DNA of 64,000 bases, taken from positions 1,943,247 to 2,007,246 of the forward strand of contig NZ_CP047080.1 of the NCBI RefSeq assembly GCF_030408595.1, written 5' to 3'. Within the stretch, counting starts at the first letter, position 1. Every line of letters begins with the position of its first letter. Source of the stretch: Corynebacterium canis (lineage in GTDB: Bacteria > Actinomycetota > Actinomycetes > Mycobacteriales > Mycobacteriaceae). Below the pieces are notes generated by a model, which saw only the letters and a program-made list of their open reading frames with translations, was not told where the DNA came from and searched no databases. Shown one piece after another: positions 18,952 to 28,847 of the stretch. Position numbers and translations under genes: made by a program.

Positions 18952-19713
18952 CTAGATCGCGTTGATCACTCCGGCGACGGACTCCGCATTGATCTCGTCC
19001 AACTCAATGCAGATGCCTTCGAGCCTACGTGCGAGATCCTTGGCAAGGCCAAGCTGGATGCGCCCGCCGCGCTCGCAATTGATCACCAAGCTGCCCGCCA
19101 ACCTGCGGGAAGCGATGGCCGCCGCAGCCCGCGCCACGCCTTCCATGCCGGAGGCGCCGGTGGCGCGACCGTCGGAAAGCACCACGAGGAGGGCACGTCG
19201 GCCGGCGTCTTTGCGGGCCTCGCGTTCGATGAGTTCGTGCGCCATGAGCAGGCCTTCGCCGAGTGGGGTGCGGCCCCCGATCGGGAGGTCATGAAAGCGA
19301 CGCACCGCCACCTCAATCGAACCGGTGGGCGGTAATACCAACGTGGGTTCGGAGCCGCGCACGGTAATCACCGCCACCTTATCGCGGCGCTGGTACGCGT
19401 CCTGCAACATCGACAGCACCGCCCCCGTCACGGCGGCTAGGCGATCCCGCGCCGCCATCGAGCCGGAAGCATCGACCACAAAGACGATGAGGTTGGATTC
19501 CATGCCGCGGCGCAGCGAACCGCGCAAATCCTGCGGCCGGAAATCGATCATGCCACGGACAACGCTGGCGCCGCGATCCGCCGCGGCAAGCAACGTCCCG
19601 ATCGGATGAATGCCACGCCCGCCTTGAATGGCTCGAACGTCTGCACCATGGGTTGAATACGCTTTCGAGCGGCGACCGGGGCTGCCGTTGTCCCCGATCC
19701 CCTGCCTGCGCAA
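18952..19713 (-). CDS. Chelatase ChlD/CobT-like VWA-domain half (3' part of a frameshifted gene)
   Basis: About 250 residues. After a basic stretch (GRRSKAYS), a VWA/MIDAS domain begins near residue 75 with FVVDASGSMAARDR, a conserved Thr in GGRTPLGEG and VVLSDGRAT. This is the metal-insertion partner domain of Mg/Co chelatase. The only start is a TTG at 19713 with no ribosome-binding site. The frame stays open upstream through the stop of the ATPase half. In related actinobacteria the two halves are one protein, so this is probably translated by +1 shifting at CCC-TAG (19723-19718). Confidence 0.8.
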   Translation of the reverse strand: MRRQGIGDNGSPGRRSKAYSTHGADVRAIQGGRGIHPIGTLLAAADRGASVVRGMIDFRPQDLRGSLRRGMESNLIVFVVDASGSMAARDRLAAVTGAVLSMLQDAYQRRDKVAVITVRGSEPTLVLPPTGSIEVAVRRFHDLPIGGRTPLGEGLLMAHELIEREARKDAGRRALLVVLSDGRATGASGMEGVARAAAAIASRRLAGSLVINCERGGRIQLGLAKDLARRLEGICIELDEINAESVAGVINAI

Positions 19714-19717
19714 GAGC

Positions 19718-20797
19718 CTAGGGGCGAAACTGAGCGCCAGTATCGGCGCTACCTACCTCTCCGTCCTGGGTCGGCTCATCCTCCGGCTCATCCTCGGGCT
19801 GCTCCTCGGGCTGCTCCGGCTCTGACGGCTGCTCCGGCTCGGGCTGATCGACGTCCTCCGGCTCCGGGTGCTCATCGCGCGCTTGTTCCATTGCCTCGTC
19901 GAGCCGCTCCTCATCCAAGCCGGGCTCGTCGAAAGGATTGCGGCGGCGGCGATGCGGCAGCGCGAGCGTTGCGGCGACGCGGATATCCTCGTCATCCACC
20001 TCGGTGGAACCGCGCCACGCGGCATGGGCCATGGCGGTGCGGGCGATCACTAGGTCCGCGCGCATCCCGTCCACATCGAACGAGGCGCACAAATGAGCGA
20101 TTCGCGCGAGGTTGGTCTCGCTCAAAACAACCTGCGGCAGCAGGTCCTTGGCCCGCCGGATGCTCGCCGCGATCTGGGCATCATCCGCGGCCCAGCGCTC
20201 AGCGAACCCGGCCGGGTCTGCCTCAAACGCCAGCCGCCGGCGCATGATTTCCGAGCGGACCTCAACATCGCGGGAAGCGGCCACATCCACGGCCAAACCG
20301 AAGCGGTCCAACAGCTGTGGGCGCAGCTCCCCCTCCTCCGGATTCATGGTGCCTACCAGCACAAATGAGGCGGGGCTGGTGTGGGAAATGCCGTCGCGCT
20401 CCACCGTGACGCGGCCGGTGGCGGCGGCGTCCAGCAGGGCGTCTACGAGGTGGTCCGCCAGCAGGTTCACCTCATCCACATAAAGCACCCCGCCGTCGGC
20501 CTGGGCCAATAAGCCGGGACGATACTCGGCGCGGCCGGTGGTAAACACGGTTTCCATATCGAGGGAACCGACCACGCGGTCTTCCGTGGCGCCGATGGGC
20601 AGATTCACCAGCGGGGCACCATCGAGCAAAGCTGCGAATGCGCGCACCGTTGTAGTCTTGGCGGTGCCTTTTTCTCCACGCACAACAACACCCCCGATCC
20701 TGGGAGCGATTGCGGTAAGGATCAGGGACAACCGAAGTTGATCCTGACCCACTACGGCGGTAAATGGATAGCCAGGCGCGGGGGCGTTGTGGGACAA
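19718..20797 (-). CDS. Chelatase ChlI/BchI-like AAA+ ATPase half
   Basis: 359 residues. AAA+ ATPase with Walker [10 protein letters not shown], the [17 protein letters not shown] segment, Walker [13 protein letters not shown], and [16 protein letters not shown] (sensor and arginine finger region). The last 70 residues are a Pro/Glu/Asp-rich linker such as ChlD proteins have between their ATPase and VWA domains. The protein ends ...AQFRP-TAG, and the VWA half continues one base further on. With cobA, cobB, cobO and cobQ in this window, a cobaltochelatase role is the likeliest, Mg-chelatase the less likely. Confidence 0.88.
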   Translation of the reverse strand: MSHNAPAPGYPFTAVVGQDQLRLSLILTAIAPRIGGVVVRGEKGTAKTTTVRAFAALLDGAPLVNLPIGATEDRVVGSLDMETVFTTGRAEYRPGLLAQADGGVLYVDEVNLLADHLVDALLDAAATGRVTVERDGISHTSPASFVLVGTMNPEEGELRPQLLDRFGLAVDVAASRDVEVRSEIMRRRLAFEADPAGFAERWAADDAQIAASIRRAKDLLPQVVLSETNLARIAHLCASFDVDGMRADLVIARTAMAHAAWRGSTEVDDEDIRVAATLALPHRRRRNPFDEPGLDEERLDEAMEQARDEHPEPEDVDQPEPEQPSEPEQPEEQPEDEPEDEPTQDGEVGSADTGAQFRP

Positions 20798-20800
20798 GTG

Positions 20801-22303
20801 TTAGACCTCCAGATCGAGTGTCCTTTGAGTGTACTCCCACATCTCGTTGTACAGCTTCTGATCGGTGGAAAGCTTGATGCCGTAGGACGGAATCAGCTCC
20901 TTCAGCTTCGGGCCCCATTCCACCATCCGCTGACCGAAACAACGTTCCAGCAGCTCAACCATGGCGGCCGGGGCGATGGAAGCACCCGGGGAGGCGCCCA
21001 GGATACCGGCGATCGTGCCCTCGGAATTGTTGATCAATGCGGTGCCGAACTCCAGCGAACCGAAGCGCGGGCCGACGATAGGCTTGATCACCTGCACGCG
21101 TTGGCCGGCGGTGACCAGCTCCCAATCCTCCGGCCGCGCAGCCGGCATGTATTCGCGCAAGGATTCGATGCGCGCCTGTTGGTCCTTCAGCAGCTCCGTG
21201 ATCAGGTACTTGGTCAAACCCAGCTCCTGGAAACCGACCGCGATCATGGACATAAAGTTGGTGGGCCGCAGCGACTTCGGCAGATCGAACCAAGACCCGC
21301 GCTTTAAGAACTTCGGGGTCCAGCCCGCATACGGGCCAAAAAGCAACCCCGTTTTCCCGTCGATCACGCGGGTATCCAGGTGCGGCACCGACATCGGCGG
21401 AGCCCCCACGGAAGCCTTGCCGTACACCTTGGCGTGATGCTGCTTGATAATCTCCTCGTTCGTACAGCGCAGCCACTGGCCAGACACTGGGAAACCACCG
21501 AAGCCGCGGATCTCCGGGATCCGGGCCTTTTGCAGCAACGGCAACGCCATACCGCCCGCGCCAACAAAGACGAAATTCGCTCGAATCACCGAAAGATCGC
21601 CAGTGTGTACGTTTTTCACCTTAAGCTTCCAGCCGTCCCCATCGGCCGCAATGTCCTTCACCTCATGGCCGTAACGCACGGTGGTGCCGGCGCGTTTCGC
21701 GGCGTCGATAAACTGCCTTGCCATCGCGCCATAGTTAATGTCCGTGCCCGCGTCCGTCCAGGAAATCGCCAGCTTTTCCCTATCAAAGTCGCGCCCCTCC
21801 GCCATCAGCGGCAGCATCTTCGCAAACTCTGTCGGATCGTCGGTGAACTTCATGTTCGGGAACAGCGGGTGCGGGGCCAGCGCCTCAAACCGCTTCTTCA
21901 GATACGCAACCTGCTCCTCGCCCTGGCCAAAGGAAACGTGCGGGACAGCATTGATAAACTCGCGCGGATCGGTCAACACACCCGCTTCCCGCTGATGCGC
22001 CCAAAACTGGCGCGACACCTGGAACTTCTCGTTCACGTTAATGGCGTTTGCGGTCTTAATCTTGCCGTTGACCTCAGGCGTGTAGTTCAGCTCGCAAAGG
22101 GCAGAGTGACCGGTTCCTGCGTTGTTCCACGGGGAGGAGGACTCCTCTGCCGGGCCATCAAGCCGCTCAACCATGACCTGGCTCCACCCCGGTTCCAGTT
22201 CACGCAGCATTGCACCCAGCGTCGCGCTCATGATGCCAGCACCGATGAGGGCAACGTCTACCTCATCGGTCACCGGGATTGTAGAAACCTTGGAATCTGA
22301 CAC
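20801..22303 (-). CDS. mqo: Malate:quinone oxidoreductase
   Basis: About 500 residues. Membrane-associated FAD enzyme that oxidises malate to oxaloacetate and reduces the quinone pool, the main malate oxidation route in Corynebacterium. The FAD-binding LIGAGIMSATLGAML is near the N-terminus; ERLDGPAEESSSPWNNAGTG and GFPVSGQWLRC are family marks. I place the start at GTG 22303 (MSDSKVST..., as in other corynebacterial Mqo). AAGGAAG abuts the TTG at 22312 but sits nine bases before this GTG. Confidence 0.96.
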   Translation of the reverse strand: MSDSKVSTIPVTDEVDVALIGAGIMSATLGAMLRELEPGWSQVMVERLDGPAEESSSPWNNAGTGHSALCELNYTPEVNGKIKTANAINVNEKFQVSRQFWAHQREAGVLTDPREFINAVPHVSFGQGEEQVAYLKKRFEALAPHPLFPNMKFTDDPTEFAKMLPLMAEGRDFDREKLAISWTDAGTDINYGAMARQFIDAAKRAGTTVRYGHEVKDIAADGDGWKLKVKNVHTGDLSVIRANFVFVGAGGMALPLLQKARIPEIRGFGGFPVSGQWLRCTNEEIIKQHHAKVYGKASVGAPPMSVPHLDTRVIDGKTGLLFGPYAGWTPKFLKRGSWFDLPKSLRPTNFMSMIAVGFQELGLTKYLITELLKDQQARIESLREYMPAARPEDWELVTAGQRVQVIKPIVGPRFGSLEFGTALINNSEGTIAGILGASPGASIAPAAMVELLERCFGQRMVEWGPKLKELIPSYGIKLSTDQKLYNEMWEYTQRTLDLEV

Positions 22304-22826
22304 TGCTTTCAACTTCCTTCAATGACTGTGCGTTCGCTTCCGAGACCTTAGAACACCTGGCGACAGCGGCACCCAATTCCGCGGGCCGGATTACCGGAAA
22401 ACACGCCAAATAGGAATGCCACTACAGATACTGAAAGGCACCAACAGGCCACCCACCTGGCAGCGGGTACCGGGTAAGGCGGCCGTGTTTGCAATAACTC
22501 TACGCTGATTGGCTTGGGGGTAGGCAAAAATTACAGGGTTACAGCATAACTACACAACAAACTCCCAGCTCTCCCCCGCCATAACCGGCCGCGCCCCACG
22601 TGATAAGCAGCGACTTTAGGGAGTAACTCACGAAACTCACCGCACATTTCAAATTCATAACCACCACCCCCGGTTGGGTGATTACAGTTAGTGTTTTTCG
22701 CTCATTCCCAGCGCGTTAACATAAAGATGCGCATTATTGCGCTGGGGTTTCTTTTGCGTTGTTTAGAAACACACTATTGCGCCACGCGTGCGGAACAATC
22801 CGCGGGAAGAAACGTACGATAGACGC
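22304..22826. other. Divergent intergenic region mqo / hydrolase
   Basis: About 520 bases between divergent genes. It must hold the mqo promoter and that of the hydrolase. I see a short CACCC-CCGGTT-GGGTG inverted repeat near 22665-22680 and AT-rich stretches at 22495-22560 and 22690-22750. No small gene and no clear GlxR or DtxR box is seen. Confidence 0.5.
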
Positions 22827-23852
22827 ATGAAGGAACTGCCGCTCGCCCCGGACTGGACCACCGACATTCTGGGTTCGGATTACCAGCGGCGCACGTTCGC
22901 CCTAGGCCCCGACCCGGACGGCGAGGGCACCGTGATAGCCACGCTCGTGCGCCGGCGCGGCCCCGCGACCAGCGACCCGAATGCACCCGCCATGGTGTTT
23001 GTGCACGGCATGAGCGATTACTTTTTCCACACCCACGTGGCCGAGTTTTTTACCGCGGCGGGGTGGGCGGTCTACGGTGTTGACCTGCGCAAATGCGGGC
23101 GTTCCTGGCGCGAGGGGCAGCGCTGGCACCACACTTCGGAGCTGAAGTTTTACTTCGCCGACCTGACCGCCGTGTTTGATTACGTGCGTAGCCACCACCC
23201 CACCGTGGTTTGGAACGGGCATTCGACAGGCGGGCTGACATTAGCACTGTGGTTCGACTACCTGCGGCGGCGCGATCCGGCGCGGCATGCGGATATCGCC
23301 GGCGCCGTGCTCAATAGCCCGTGGCTCGAACTCATGTACGCGCGGCCCAAGGTGCACATCGGCACGCTGCTCTATAACGTGCTGGGCAAGATCCGGCCCG
23401 CGAAACAGCTTGCCATAGACCCGCTCGGCTCCTATGGAAAGTCCCTGCACACCAGCGAATATGGCGATTGGGATTACAACGTCGCCTATAAACCTTTCGG
23501 CGGCCAGCCGAAAAACTACGCGTGGTTGCGCACCATTTTGCTGAATCAACGCAGCATTCACCGGGGCGACATTGAGTGCGAACTCCCGCTTTTAGTGCTG
23601 TGCTCCACCGAGACCTGGCTGCGCCCCGAATTTTCCGAACGTGTGCACAGTGCCGACGGCGTCCTCGACGTGCATCAAATCCGCCGTTGGGCGCGCACAC
23701 TCTCGCCCGATGTCACCATCGCACCCATCCCCGGCGCACGGCACGACGTGTACCTGTCGCGCCCCGAACCGCTCGCCACCGCCCTCGAAACCACCCTGAG
23801 GTGGGCGTCTTCGCTTATCGACGCCCCACCCTCCCGCCCCGACCAGAAATAA
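22827..23852 (+). CDS. Alpha/beta hydrolase (serine aminopeptidase S33 / lysophospholipase type)
   Basis: About 341 residues from ATG at 22827. The fold is shown by VFVHGMSDYFF (oxyanion region), VYGVDLRKCGRS, the nucleophile elbow WNGHSTGG (GxSxG), and a late His in GARHDVYLS; a D/E acid lies in the CSTETWLRPE area. Family members cleave monoacylglycerols, lysophospholipids or small esters. No signal peptide is present, so it is cytosolic. It lies about 30 bases before mtr on the same strand and may be co-transcribed. Confidence 0.88.
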   Translation: MKELPLAPDWTTDILGSDYQRRTFALGPDPDGEGTVIATLVRRRGPATSDPNAPAMVFVHGMSDYFFHTHVAEFFTAAGWAVYGVDLRKCGRSWREGQRWHHTSELKFYFADLTAVFDYVRSHHPTVVWNGHSTGGLTLALWFDYLRRRDPARHADIAGAVLNSPWLELMYARPKVHIGTLLYNVLGKIRPAKQLAIDPLGSYGKSLHTSEYGDWDYNVAYKPFGGQPKNYAWLRTILLNQRSIHRGDIECELPLLVLCSTETWLRPEFSERVHSADGVLDVHQIRRWARTLSPDVTIAPIPGARHDVYLSRPEPLATALETTLRWASSLIDAPPSRPDQK

Positions 23853-23881
23853 CCCACCGCCCGCGCACGTTAAGGTTAAGT

Positions 23882-25246
23882 ATGAAGCATTACGATCTCA
23901 TCATTATTGGCACCGGTTCCGGTAACTCCATTCCCGGACCTGAGTTCGATGACCAATCCATCGCCATCGTGGAAAAAGGCACCTTTGGCGGCACCTGCCT
24001 CAATGTGGGCTGCATTCCCACCAAAATGTTCGTCTATGCGGCGGATGTTGCCACCGAAATCCGCGAGGCCGCCAAATACAATCTTTCCGCCTCGCTCACC
24101 GGTGTGGATTGGCCCGCCATTGTAGATCGTGTGTTTGCCCAACGGATCGACCCCATCGCGGCCGGCGGCGAAGCCTACCGGCGAGGCGAGGAAACGCCGA
24201 ACATTGACGTCTACGCCGAGCATGCGCGGTTCGTCGATAAGCGCACCCTACAGGTCGGCGAGGAAACAATCAGCGGCGAGCGCATCGTCATCGCCACCGG
24301 GGCGCGGCCTTCCGTACTGCCCGTCATCGCCGAGTCCGGGGTCGATTACTACACCAATGAAAACATCCTGCGGCTGCCCGCGCTGCCGAAGACCATGATT
24401 ATCCAAGGCGGCGGCTTTATCGCCGTGGAATTCGCCCACATTTTCGCCTCGCTGGGCGTGCAGGTGACCATCACGAACCGCAGCCCCATCCTGCTGCGCA
24501 AAGCCGATGAAACCATCTCCCAACGGTTCACCGAAATCGCCGCCGAACAATGGAACCTGAAACTCGGGCGCACCGTCACCGCCGCAACCCAAGACGCGCG
24601 AGGCGTCACCCTCACGCTGGATAACGGTGAACAACTCACCGGCGAAATCCTGCTCGTGGCCACCGGGCGCACCCCGAACGGTGACCAAATGGACCTTGCA
24701 CGCGGCGGCATCGAAATGGATGGCGAACGCATCAAGGTGGACGAATACGGCCGCACCACCGCCGCAGGCGTCTGGGCGCTCGGCGACGTTTCCTCCCCCT
24801 ACCAGCTCAAACACGTGGCCAATGCCGAGATGCGGGCGGTGCGACACAACCTCCTCCACGGCGACGACCTACGGCCGATGCCCCACGAACACGTGCCCGC
24901 CGCCGTGTTCACGCACCCGCAGATCGCCAGCGTGGGCATGACCGAAGCGGAGGCGAAACAGGCCGGGCTGGATGTGACCATCAAGATTCAAAACTACGGC
25001 GATACCGCCTACGGGTGGGCCATGGAAGACACGACCGGTTTTGCCAAACTCATCGCGGATCGCAAGACCGGGCGACTCCTGGGCGCGCACTACCTCGGCC
25101 CCCAAGCGTCCAGCCTGATCCAACAGCTCATTACCGTAATGGCGTTCGATCTCGACGTCCGCGAGGTGGCCCGGAACCAGTACTGGATCCACCCCGCGCT
25201 GCCGGAAGTCACCGAAAACGCGCTCCTCGGGCTGGACTTCGACTAG
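23882..25246 (+). CDS. mtr: Mycothione reductase
   Basis: 454 residues. Flavoprotein disulfide reductase that reduces mycothione (the mycothiol disulfide) with NADPH, keeping the actinobacterial thiol pool reduced. N-terminal FAD motif IGTGSGNS, redox-active pair in GGTCLNVGCIPTKM, NAD(P)H-binding QGGGFIAVEFAHIFASLG, GDVSSPYQLKHVA, and the C-terminal active-site His in HPALPEVTENAL. The frame is open far upstream, but the start is ATG 23882, after AAGGTTAAGT. It marks the host as a mycothiol-making actinobacterium. Confidence 0.95.
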   Translation: MKHYDLIIIGTGSGNSIPGPEFDDQSIAIVEKGTFGGTCLNVGCIPTKMFVYAADVATEIREAAKYNLSASLTGVDWPAIVDRVFAQRIDPIAAGGEAYRRGEETPNIDVYAEHARFVDKRTLQVGEETISGERIVIATGARPSVLPVIAESGVDYYTNENILRLPALPKTMIIQGGGFIAVEFAHIFASLGVQVTITNRSPILLRKADETISQRFTEIAAEQWNLKLGRTVTAATQDARGVTLTLDNGEQLTGEILLVATGRTPNGDQMDLARGGIEMDGERIKVDEYGRTTAAGVWALGDVSSPYQLKHVANAEMRAVRHNLLHGDDLRPMPHEHVPAAVFTHPQIASVGMTEAEAKQAGLDVTIKIQNYGDTAYGWAMEDTTGFAKLIADRKTGRLLGAHYLGPQASSLIQQLITVMAFDLDVREVARNQYWIHPALPEVTENALLGLDFD

Positions 25247-25262
25247 CCCATAGGAGGCAAGG

Positions 25263-26621
25263 TTGATTCTGCCCGCTTCCGCCGCACGTTCTCGGCCGGG
25301 GATTTTCTCCCCGACGTACCGATTGACCACCACCGGGCTGCTCACCGCGATCATGGCGTGCGCCTTCGACCAAACGGCCGTCACCGCGGTCATGCCACAT
25401 ATCGCGCAGGAGCTCGGGGACGCGGATGCGTATTCGTTGACGTTTGTGGCGGCGCTCGCGGCGTCGATAATCGGCATGGTGGCCTCGGGGCTCGCGACTG
25501 ATCGGTTCGGCGCCCGCCTTTCGTTCATAGTTTCGGCCGCAACGCTGGTGCTCGGGCTGCTCGTTTCGGTGGTCGCGCCGGATATGCCGGTATTTCTAAT
25601 ATCGCGCGCAATTCAAGGGCTGGGCACAGGTGGGCTTGTCGTCGCGATATATGCGGTCATTGCGCAGGCATATCCAGCTGCATTGCGCCCCGCCGTTTTC
25701 GCCGCTTTTGCCGGGGCCTGGGTAATACCGTCGCTGGTCGGCCCCGGTTTGGCGGGATTGCTCACCGTTGTGTTTTCGTGGCATGCGGTGTTTTTGTTCG
25801 CGCTGATCGCGGTCATCGCCTCGATAATTTTGCTGGCTAAAGCGCTGGTGTCATTGCCGCAACCCGAACCCGTGGTAAACCCGCGCAATTTCACCACCCT
25901 ATTGACCGCAATCGTACTGGCCGGCGCCGCCACGGGAATGAGCCTGTCCTCGCAGGCGCAACAGAATTGGGCGCCCTTATATATCATTGTCTCGCTCGCG
26001 ATCGCGCTGCTTGCATTGCGCACACTGACTCCCCCGGGAACGCTGAAAGTTCGCCGCGGAGTTCCCCGCTTGGTAGCCACCCGCGGTTTTGTGGACATGT
26101 TCTTTGCCGCAGAAATGTACCTGCCGCTGGTGCTGGCGCAGCGCTATCACCTAGGCCCGTCGCTGACCGGCACCGCGCTCACCATCAGCGGCGTGTTTTG
26201 GTTCCTGGGTTCGCAATATCAATCGCGCTACGGTGCGGGCATCCCCACGCCGCTGGTGTTCCGCATCGGCTGCTCCTTCATGCTGATAGGCACGCTGTGG
26301 GTAGGGGTGGTGGCGCTGCTCGCCGGGCATTGGACGGTGGTGGTGCTCGGCTGGGCCCTCACCGCAATCGGCATGGGGTTCGTATATCCGCGCATGTCTT
26401 CGAAGCCATTGGAGCTTTGCGCCCCGCAAGATACCGGCTTTACCGGCTCCGCGTTGCAGGTAACGGGCACCATCGGAACAACGTTGATGCTATCGCTGTG
26501 TTCGCTCATACAGGTGTTTGCCAGTGCCGCCTTATTACCGAGCGTATTCGTGATGATCTCGGCTGCCGCGCTACCCTTGCTGGTATGGTGGCGTCCCGTA
26601 GTTCCTGAACCAAGAGAGTAG
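25263..26621 (+). CDS. MFS transporter
   Basis: 452 residues with 12-14 hydrophobic segments. The loop between helices 2 and 3 has GLATDRFGARLSF, the MFS motif A pattern, and RAIQGLGTGG lies in helix 4, as in DHA2-type drug efflux proteins. The start is TTG at 25263, six bases after a strong AGGAGG, which settles the choice. It lies 16 bases after mtr, so the two are one transcript. Substrate unknown; drug or metabolite export is a family-based guess. Confidence 0.88.
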   Translation: MILPASAARSRPGIFSPTYRLTTTGLLTAIMACAFDQTAVTAVMPHIAQELGDADAYSLTFVAALAASIIGMVASGLATDRFGARLSFIVSAATLVLGLLVSVVAPDMPVFLISRAIQGLGTGGLVVAIYAVIAQAYPAALRPAVFAAFAGAWVIPSLVGPGLAGLLTVVFSWHAVFLFALIAVIASIILLAKALVSLPQPEPVVNPRNFTTLLTAIVLAGAATGMSLSSQAQQNWAPLYIIVSLAIALLALRTLTPPGTLKVRRGVPRLVATRGFVDMFFAAEMYLPLVLAQRYHLGPSLTGTALTISGVFWFLGSQYQSRYGAGIPTPLVFRIGCSFMLIGTLWVGVVALLAGHWTVVVLGWALTAIGMGFVYPRMSSKPLELCAPQDTGFTGSALQVTGTIGTTLMLSLCSLIQVFASAALLPSVFVMISAAALPLLVWWRPVVPEPRE

Positions 26622-26634
26622 GTCCGCATCGGAA

Positions 26635-27414
26635 ATGCTTCGAGTTCCTACGGCTACGGCGAGTCTCGGCACGGCCGTGGCGATATTATTGGCAACCCTG
26701 GGCAACGAATTCACAAGGTCCAGTTGGCTTTACTCAGTTCTCGCAGCGCTTGGCGTGGTTTTAGGCGCCGGTTCGGCGTTGGCACAGCTGCGAAAAGGGC
26801 GCGCGCTCAACGTGTTTGAGGGGTTGGCGGCGCTCGGCGGGGTGACCATCCTTGCCGTCGGATCGATCACCGGTATAGCCCGGCTGACGTATCTGGATCA
26901 ACTGTCCGTGGCGGCATTGGTGGGCACATTGTATGGCATGCCGCTCGCGGCGATCGCGTGTTTTGTGGGCGGGCTCGGCCAGTTTCCCGCCTCGTGGCGC
27001 TCGAACATTCTTCCGTGTGTGGCGGGGCCTGCCGCGACCGGTTACCTTGCTATCGGCGAAGATACCCTCACCGTACGGCTCGTCGTCATCGCGATTTCCC
27101 TAGCTACCACCGTTGCGTGCATATTTACGATTATTCGAATACGCAACGCAGCACGCTCCCCCGCCTCCCGCTTAGCGACGGCCGCGTGCCTCATCCTCGC
27201 ACCCACCATGCTGTACGCAGTGTACGCGGCAGCGATCCCAGCGGCACAATTATCTTGGGCCGCCCCTCCAGCATTGCTCGCCTGGGCGTATATCGCGGCG
27301 GCGCTATGCGCCACCATCGCCGGGTTCGTGTACCGCAAACCCGCTAGTCCGCCGGAGTCCGCTAGCCCGCCGGAGTCCGCTAATCCGCCGGGGTCCGCCG
27401 CCGCCGCGACCTAA
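26635..27414 (+). CDS. Unknown multi-pass membrane protein with Pro/Ser-rich tail
   Basis: 259 residues with about eight hydrophobic segments and no recognised domain. The last 25 residues are PPESA-type repeats encoded by three near-identical 18-base units (27340-27395), likely made by replication slippage and probably facing the cytosol or cell wall. It starts 13 bases after the MFS gene, hence probably in the mtr-MFS operon. Its stop overlaps that of the convergent cobQ by 4 bases. Confidence 0.7.
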   Translation: MLRVPTATASLGTAVAILLATLGNEFTRSSWLYSVLAALGVVLGAGSALAQLRKGRALNVFEGLAALGGVTILAVGSITGIARLTYLDQLSVAALVGTLYGMPLAAIACFVGGLGQFPASWRSNILPCVAGPAATGYLAIGEDTLTVRLVVIAISLATTVACIFTIIRIRNAARSPASRLATAACLILAPTMLYAVYAAAIPAAQLSWAAPPALLAWAYIAAALCATIAGFVYRKPASPPESASPPESANPPGSAAAAT

Positions 27415-28847
27415 GGTTCGATCAATCCGGCGATAAAGGCGTCCAAATCCCAGTGCGCCTCCAAGGCATCCGCGATCAGGTCGAGCTGGCGGTCGCGCTC
27501 ACCGTGGAATGAGGTATCGGGGCTAAGCACAAACCCGGTCTTATTGCAGGCTTGTGCCACCCAGCGGAGGAATTCCCGGCGGGTCTCATCGTGCTCCAAG
27601 TGCCCGTGGCGGTGGGTGCCCCGGAACATGCCTTTGGCTGCGCCTTCGTCCCCGATCCACGGGGTTTCGCTGGTGCGGGCAACCCGCCCGTGGTGCACCT
27701 CGTAGGCACCGTGTTCGTGCCGGATTAAAGTTTTCGAAGGATCGAACACAATATCGGTGTCAAAGATGCCGATTCCCGGCACGGGTTCGGCCGAACCGGA
27801 TTCCACGGGGTCCATGATGGTGCGGCACAGCATTTGATAGCCGCCGCAGATGCCGAGGGTGGGTGCGGTGCGGGCCGCCACGGCCTCGAAAAGCCCGGTG
27901 GTGCGCAACCATTGCAGGTCAGAGACGGTTGCCTTGGATCCCGGCAGCACCACAAGGTCGGCCTCCGCGACGGCGTCGGGATCGATGGTCCAGGTGACGG
28001 AAACGCCGGGCTCGCACGCTAGGGCTTCGACGTCAGTAGCGTTGGACACGCGCGGCAGGCGGATCGCGGCGACTCGAAGACGCTGGCTGCCAATCGCAAC
28101 TGTGTGCGGGCCAATGGTGGAGCCGATATGGGATTGCAGGGAATCCTCGGCATCCACCCACAGGCCATAAAGATACGGCAACACCGCCACCGTTGGAACG
28201 CCAGTTCGCTCTTCAAGGGCGGCGAGACCGGGGTCGAGGATGCTTTGATCGCCGCGGAATTTATTGATCACAAAGCCTTTGATCCGCGCCCGGTCCGCCT
28301 CCGACACGATCTGATGCGTCCCGAACAAATGCGCGAGCACGCCGCCGCGATCGATATCGCCGACCACGTACACCGGCAGATCGCACGCCTCGGCCAGCCC
28401 GAAGTTGGCCACGTCCGTTTCACGCAGGTTAATCTCCGCGGGCGAACCCGCGCCCTCGCACACGACCAGCTGAAATCGGGACTCCAAATCCCGCAAACAC
28501 GCCGCCGCAACCTCTCGCAAGTGCGTGCGATGCTCGATATAGGAACGCGCGCTGACCTGCCCTTCCGCACGCCCACGGACCACCAATTGAGAAGTACGGT
28601 CGGAACCTGGCTTCAATAGGATCGGGTTAAAATCCACGCTCGGCTCCAGCCCGCACGCCGCCGCCTGCAGGGCTTGGGCACGCCCGATTTCGCCACCATC
28701 CGGGCATACCGCGGAATTATTGGACATGTTTTGCGCCTTAAACGGCGCCACCCGAATCCCGCGCCGGGTCAGCGCGCGGCACAGCCCCGCAACAATCACC
28801 GATTTGCCGGCGTCCGAGGTGGTGCCGGCGATAAGCACAGCCGCCAT
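27411..28847 (-). CDS. cobQ: Cobyric acid synthase
   Basis: 478 residues. Amidates four carboxylates of adenosyl-cobyrinic acid diamide to give adenosyl-cobyric acid. P-loop-like [17 protein letters not shown] at the N-terminus, [38 protein letters not shown], and a C-terminal glutaminase domain with [10 protein letters not shown] (Cys nucleophile) and [12 protein letters not shown] late His. It starts one base before the map stop region, both leftward, and is separate from the cobO-cobB-cobA cluster. Confidence 0.95.
   Translation of the reverse strand: MAAVLIAGTTSDAGKSVIVAGLCRALTRRGIRVAPFKAQNMSNNSAVCPDGGEIGRAQALQAAACGLEPSVDFNPILLKPGSDRTSQLVVRGRAEGQVSARSYIEHRTHLREVAAACLRDLESRFQLVVCEGAGSPAEINLRETDVANFGLAEACDLPVYVVGDIDRGGVLAHLFGTHQIVSEADRARIKGFVINKFRGDQSILDPGLAALEERTGVPTVAVLPYLYGLWVDAEDSLQSHIGSTIGPHTVAIGSQRLRVAAIRLPRVSNATDVEALACEPGVSVTWTIDPDAVAEADLVVLPGSKATVSDLQWLRTTGLFEAVAARTAPTLGICGGYQMLCRTIMDPVESGSAEPVPGIGIFDTDIVFDPSKTLIRHEHGAYEVHHGRVARTSETPWIGDEGAAKGMFRGTHRHGHLEHDETRREFLRWVAQACNKTGFVLSPDTSFHGERDRQLDLIADALEAHWDLDAFIAGLIEP

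Noticed and set aside
22304..22826. Small gene between mqo and the hydrolase
   Set aside because: No frame with start, ribosome-binding site and suitable codon use.
23576..23881. Upstream extension of the mtr frame
   Set aside because: Lies inside the hydrolase gene in another frame; real start ATG 23882 matches mycothione reductases.
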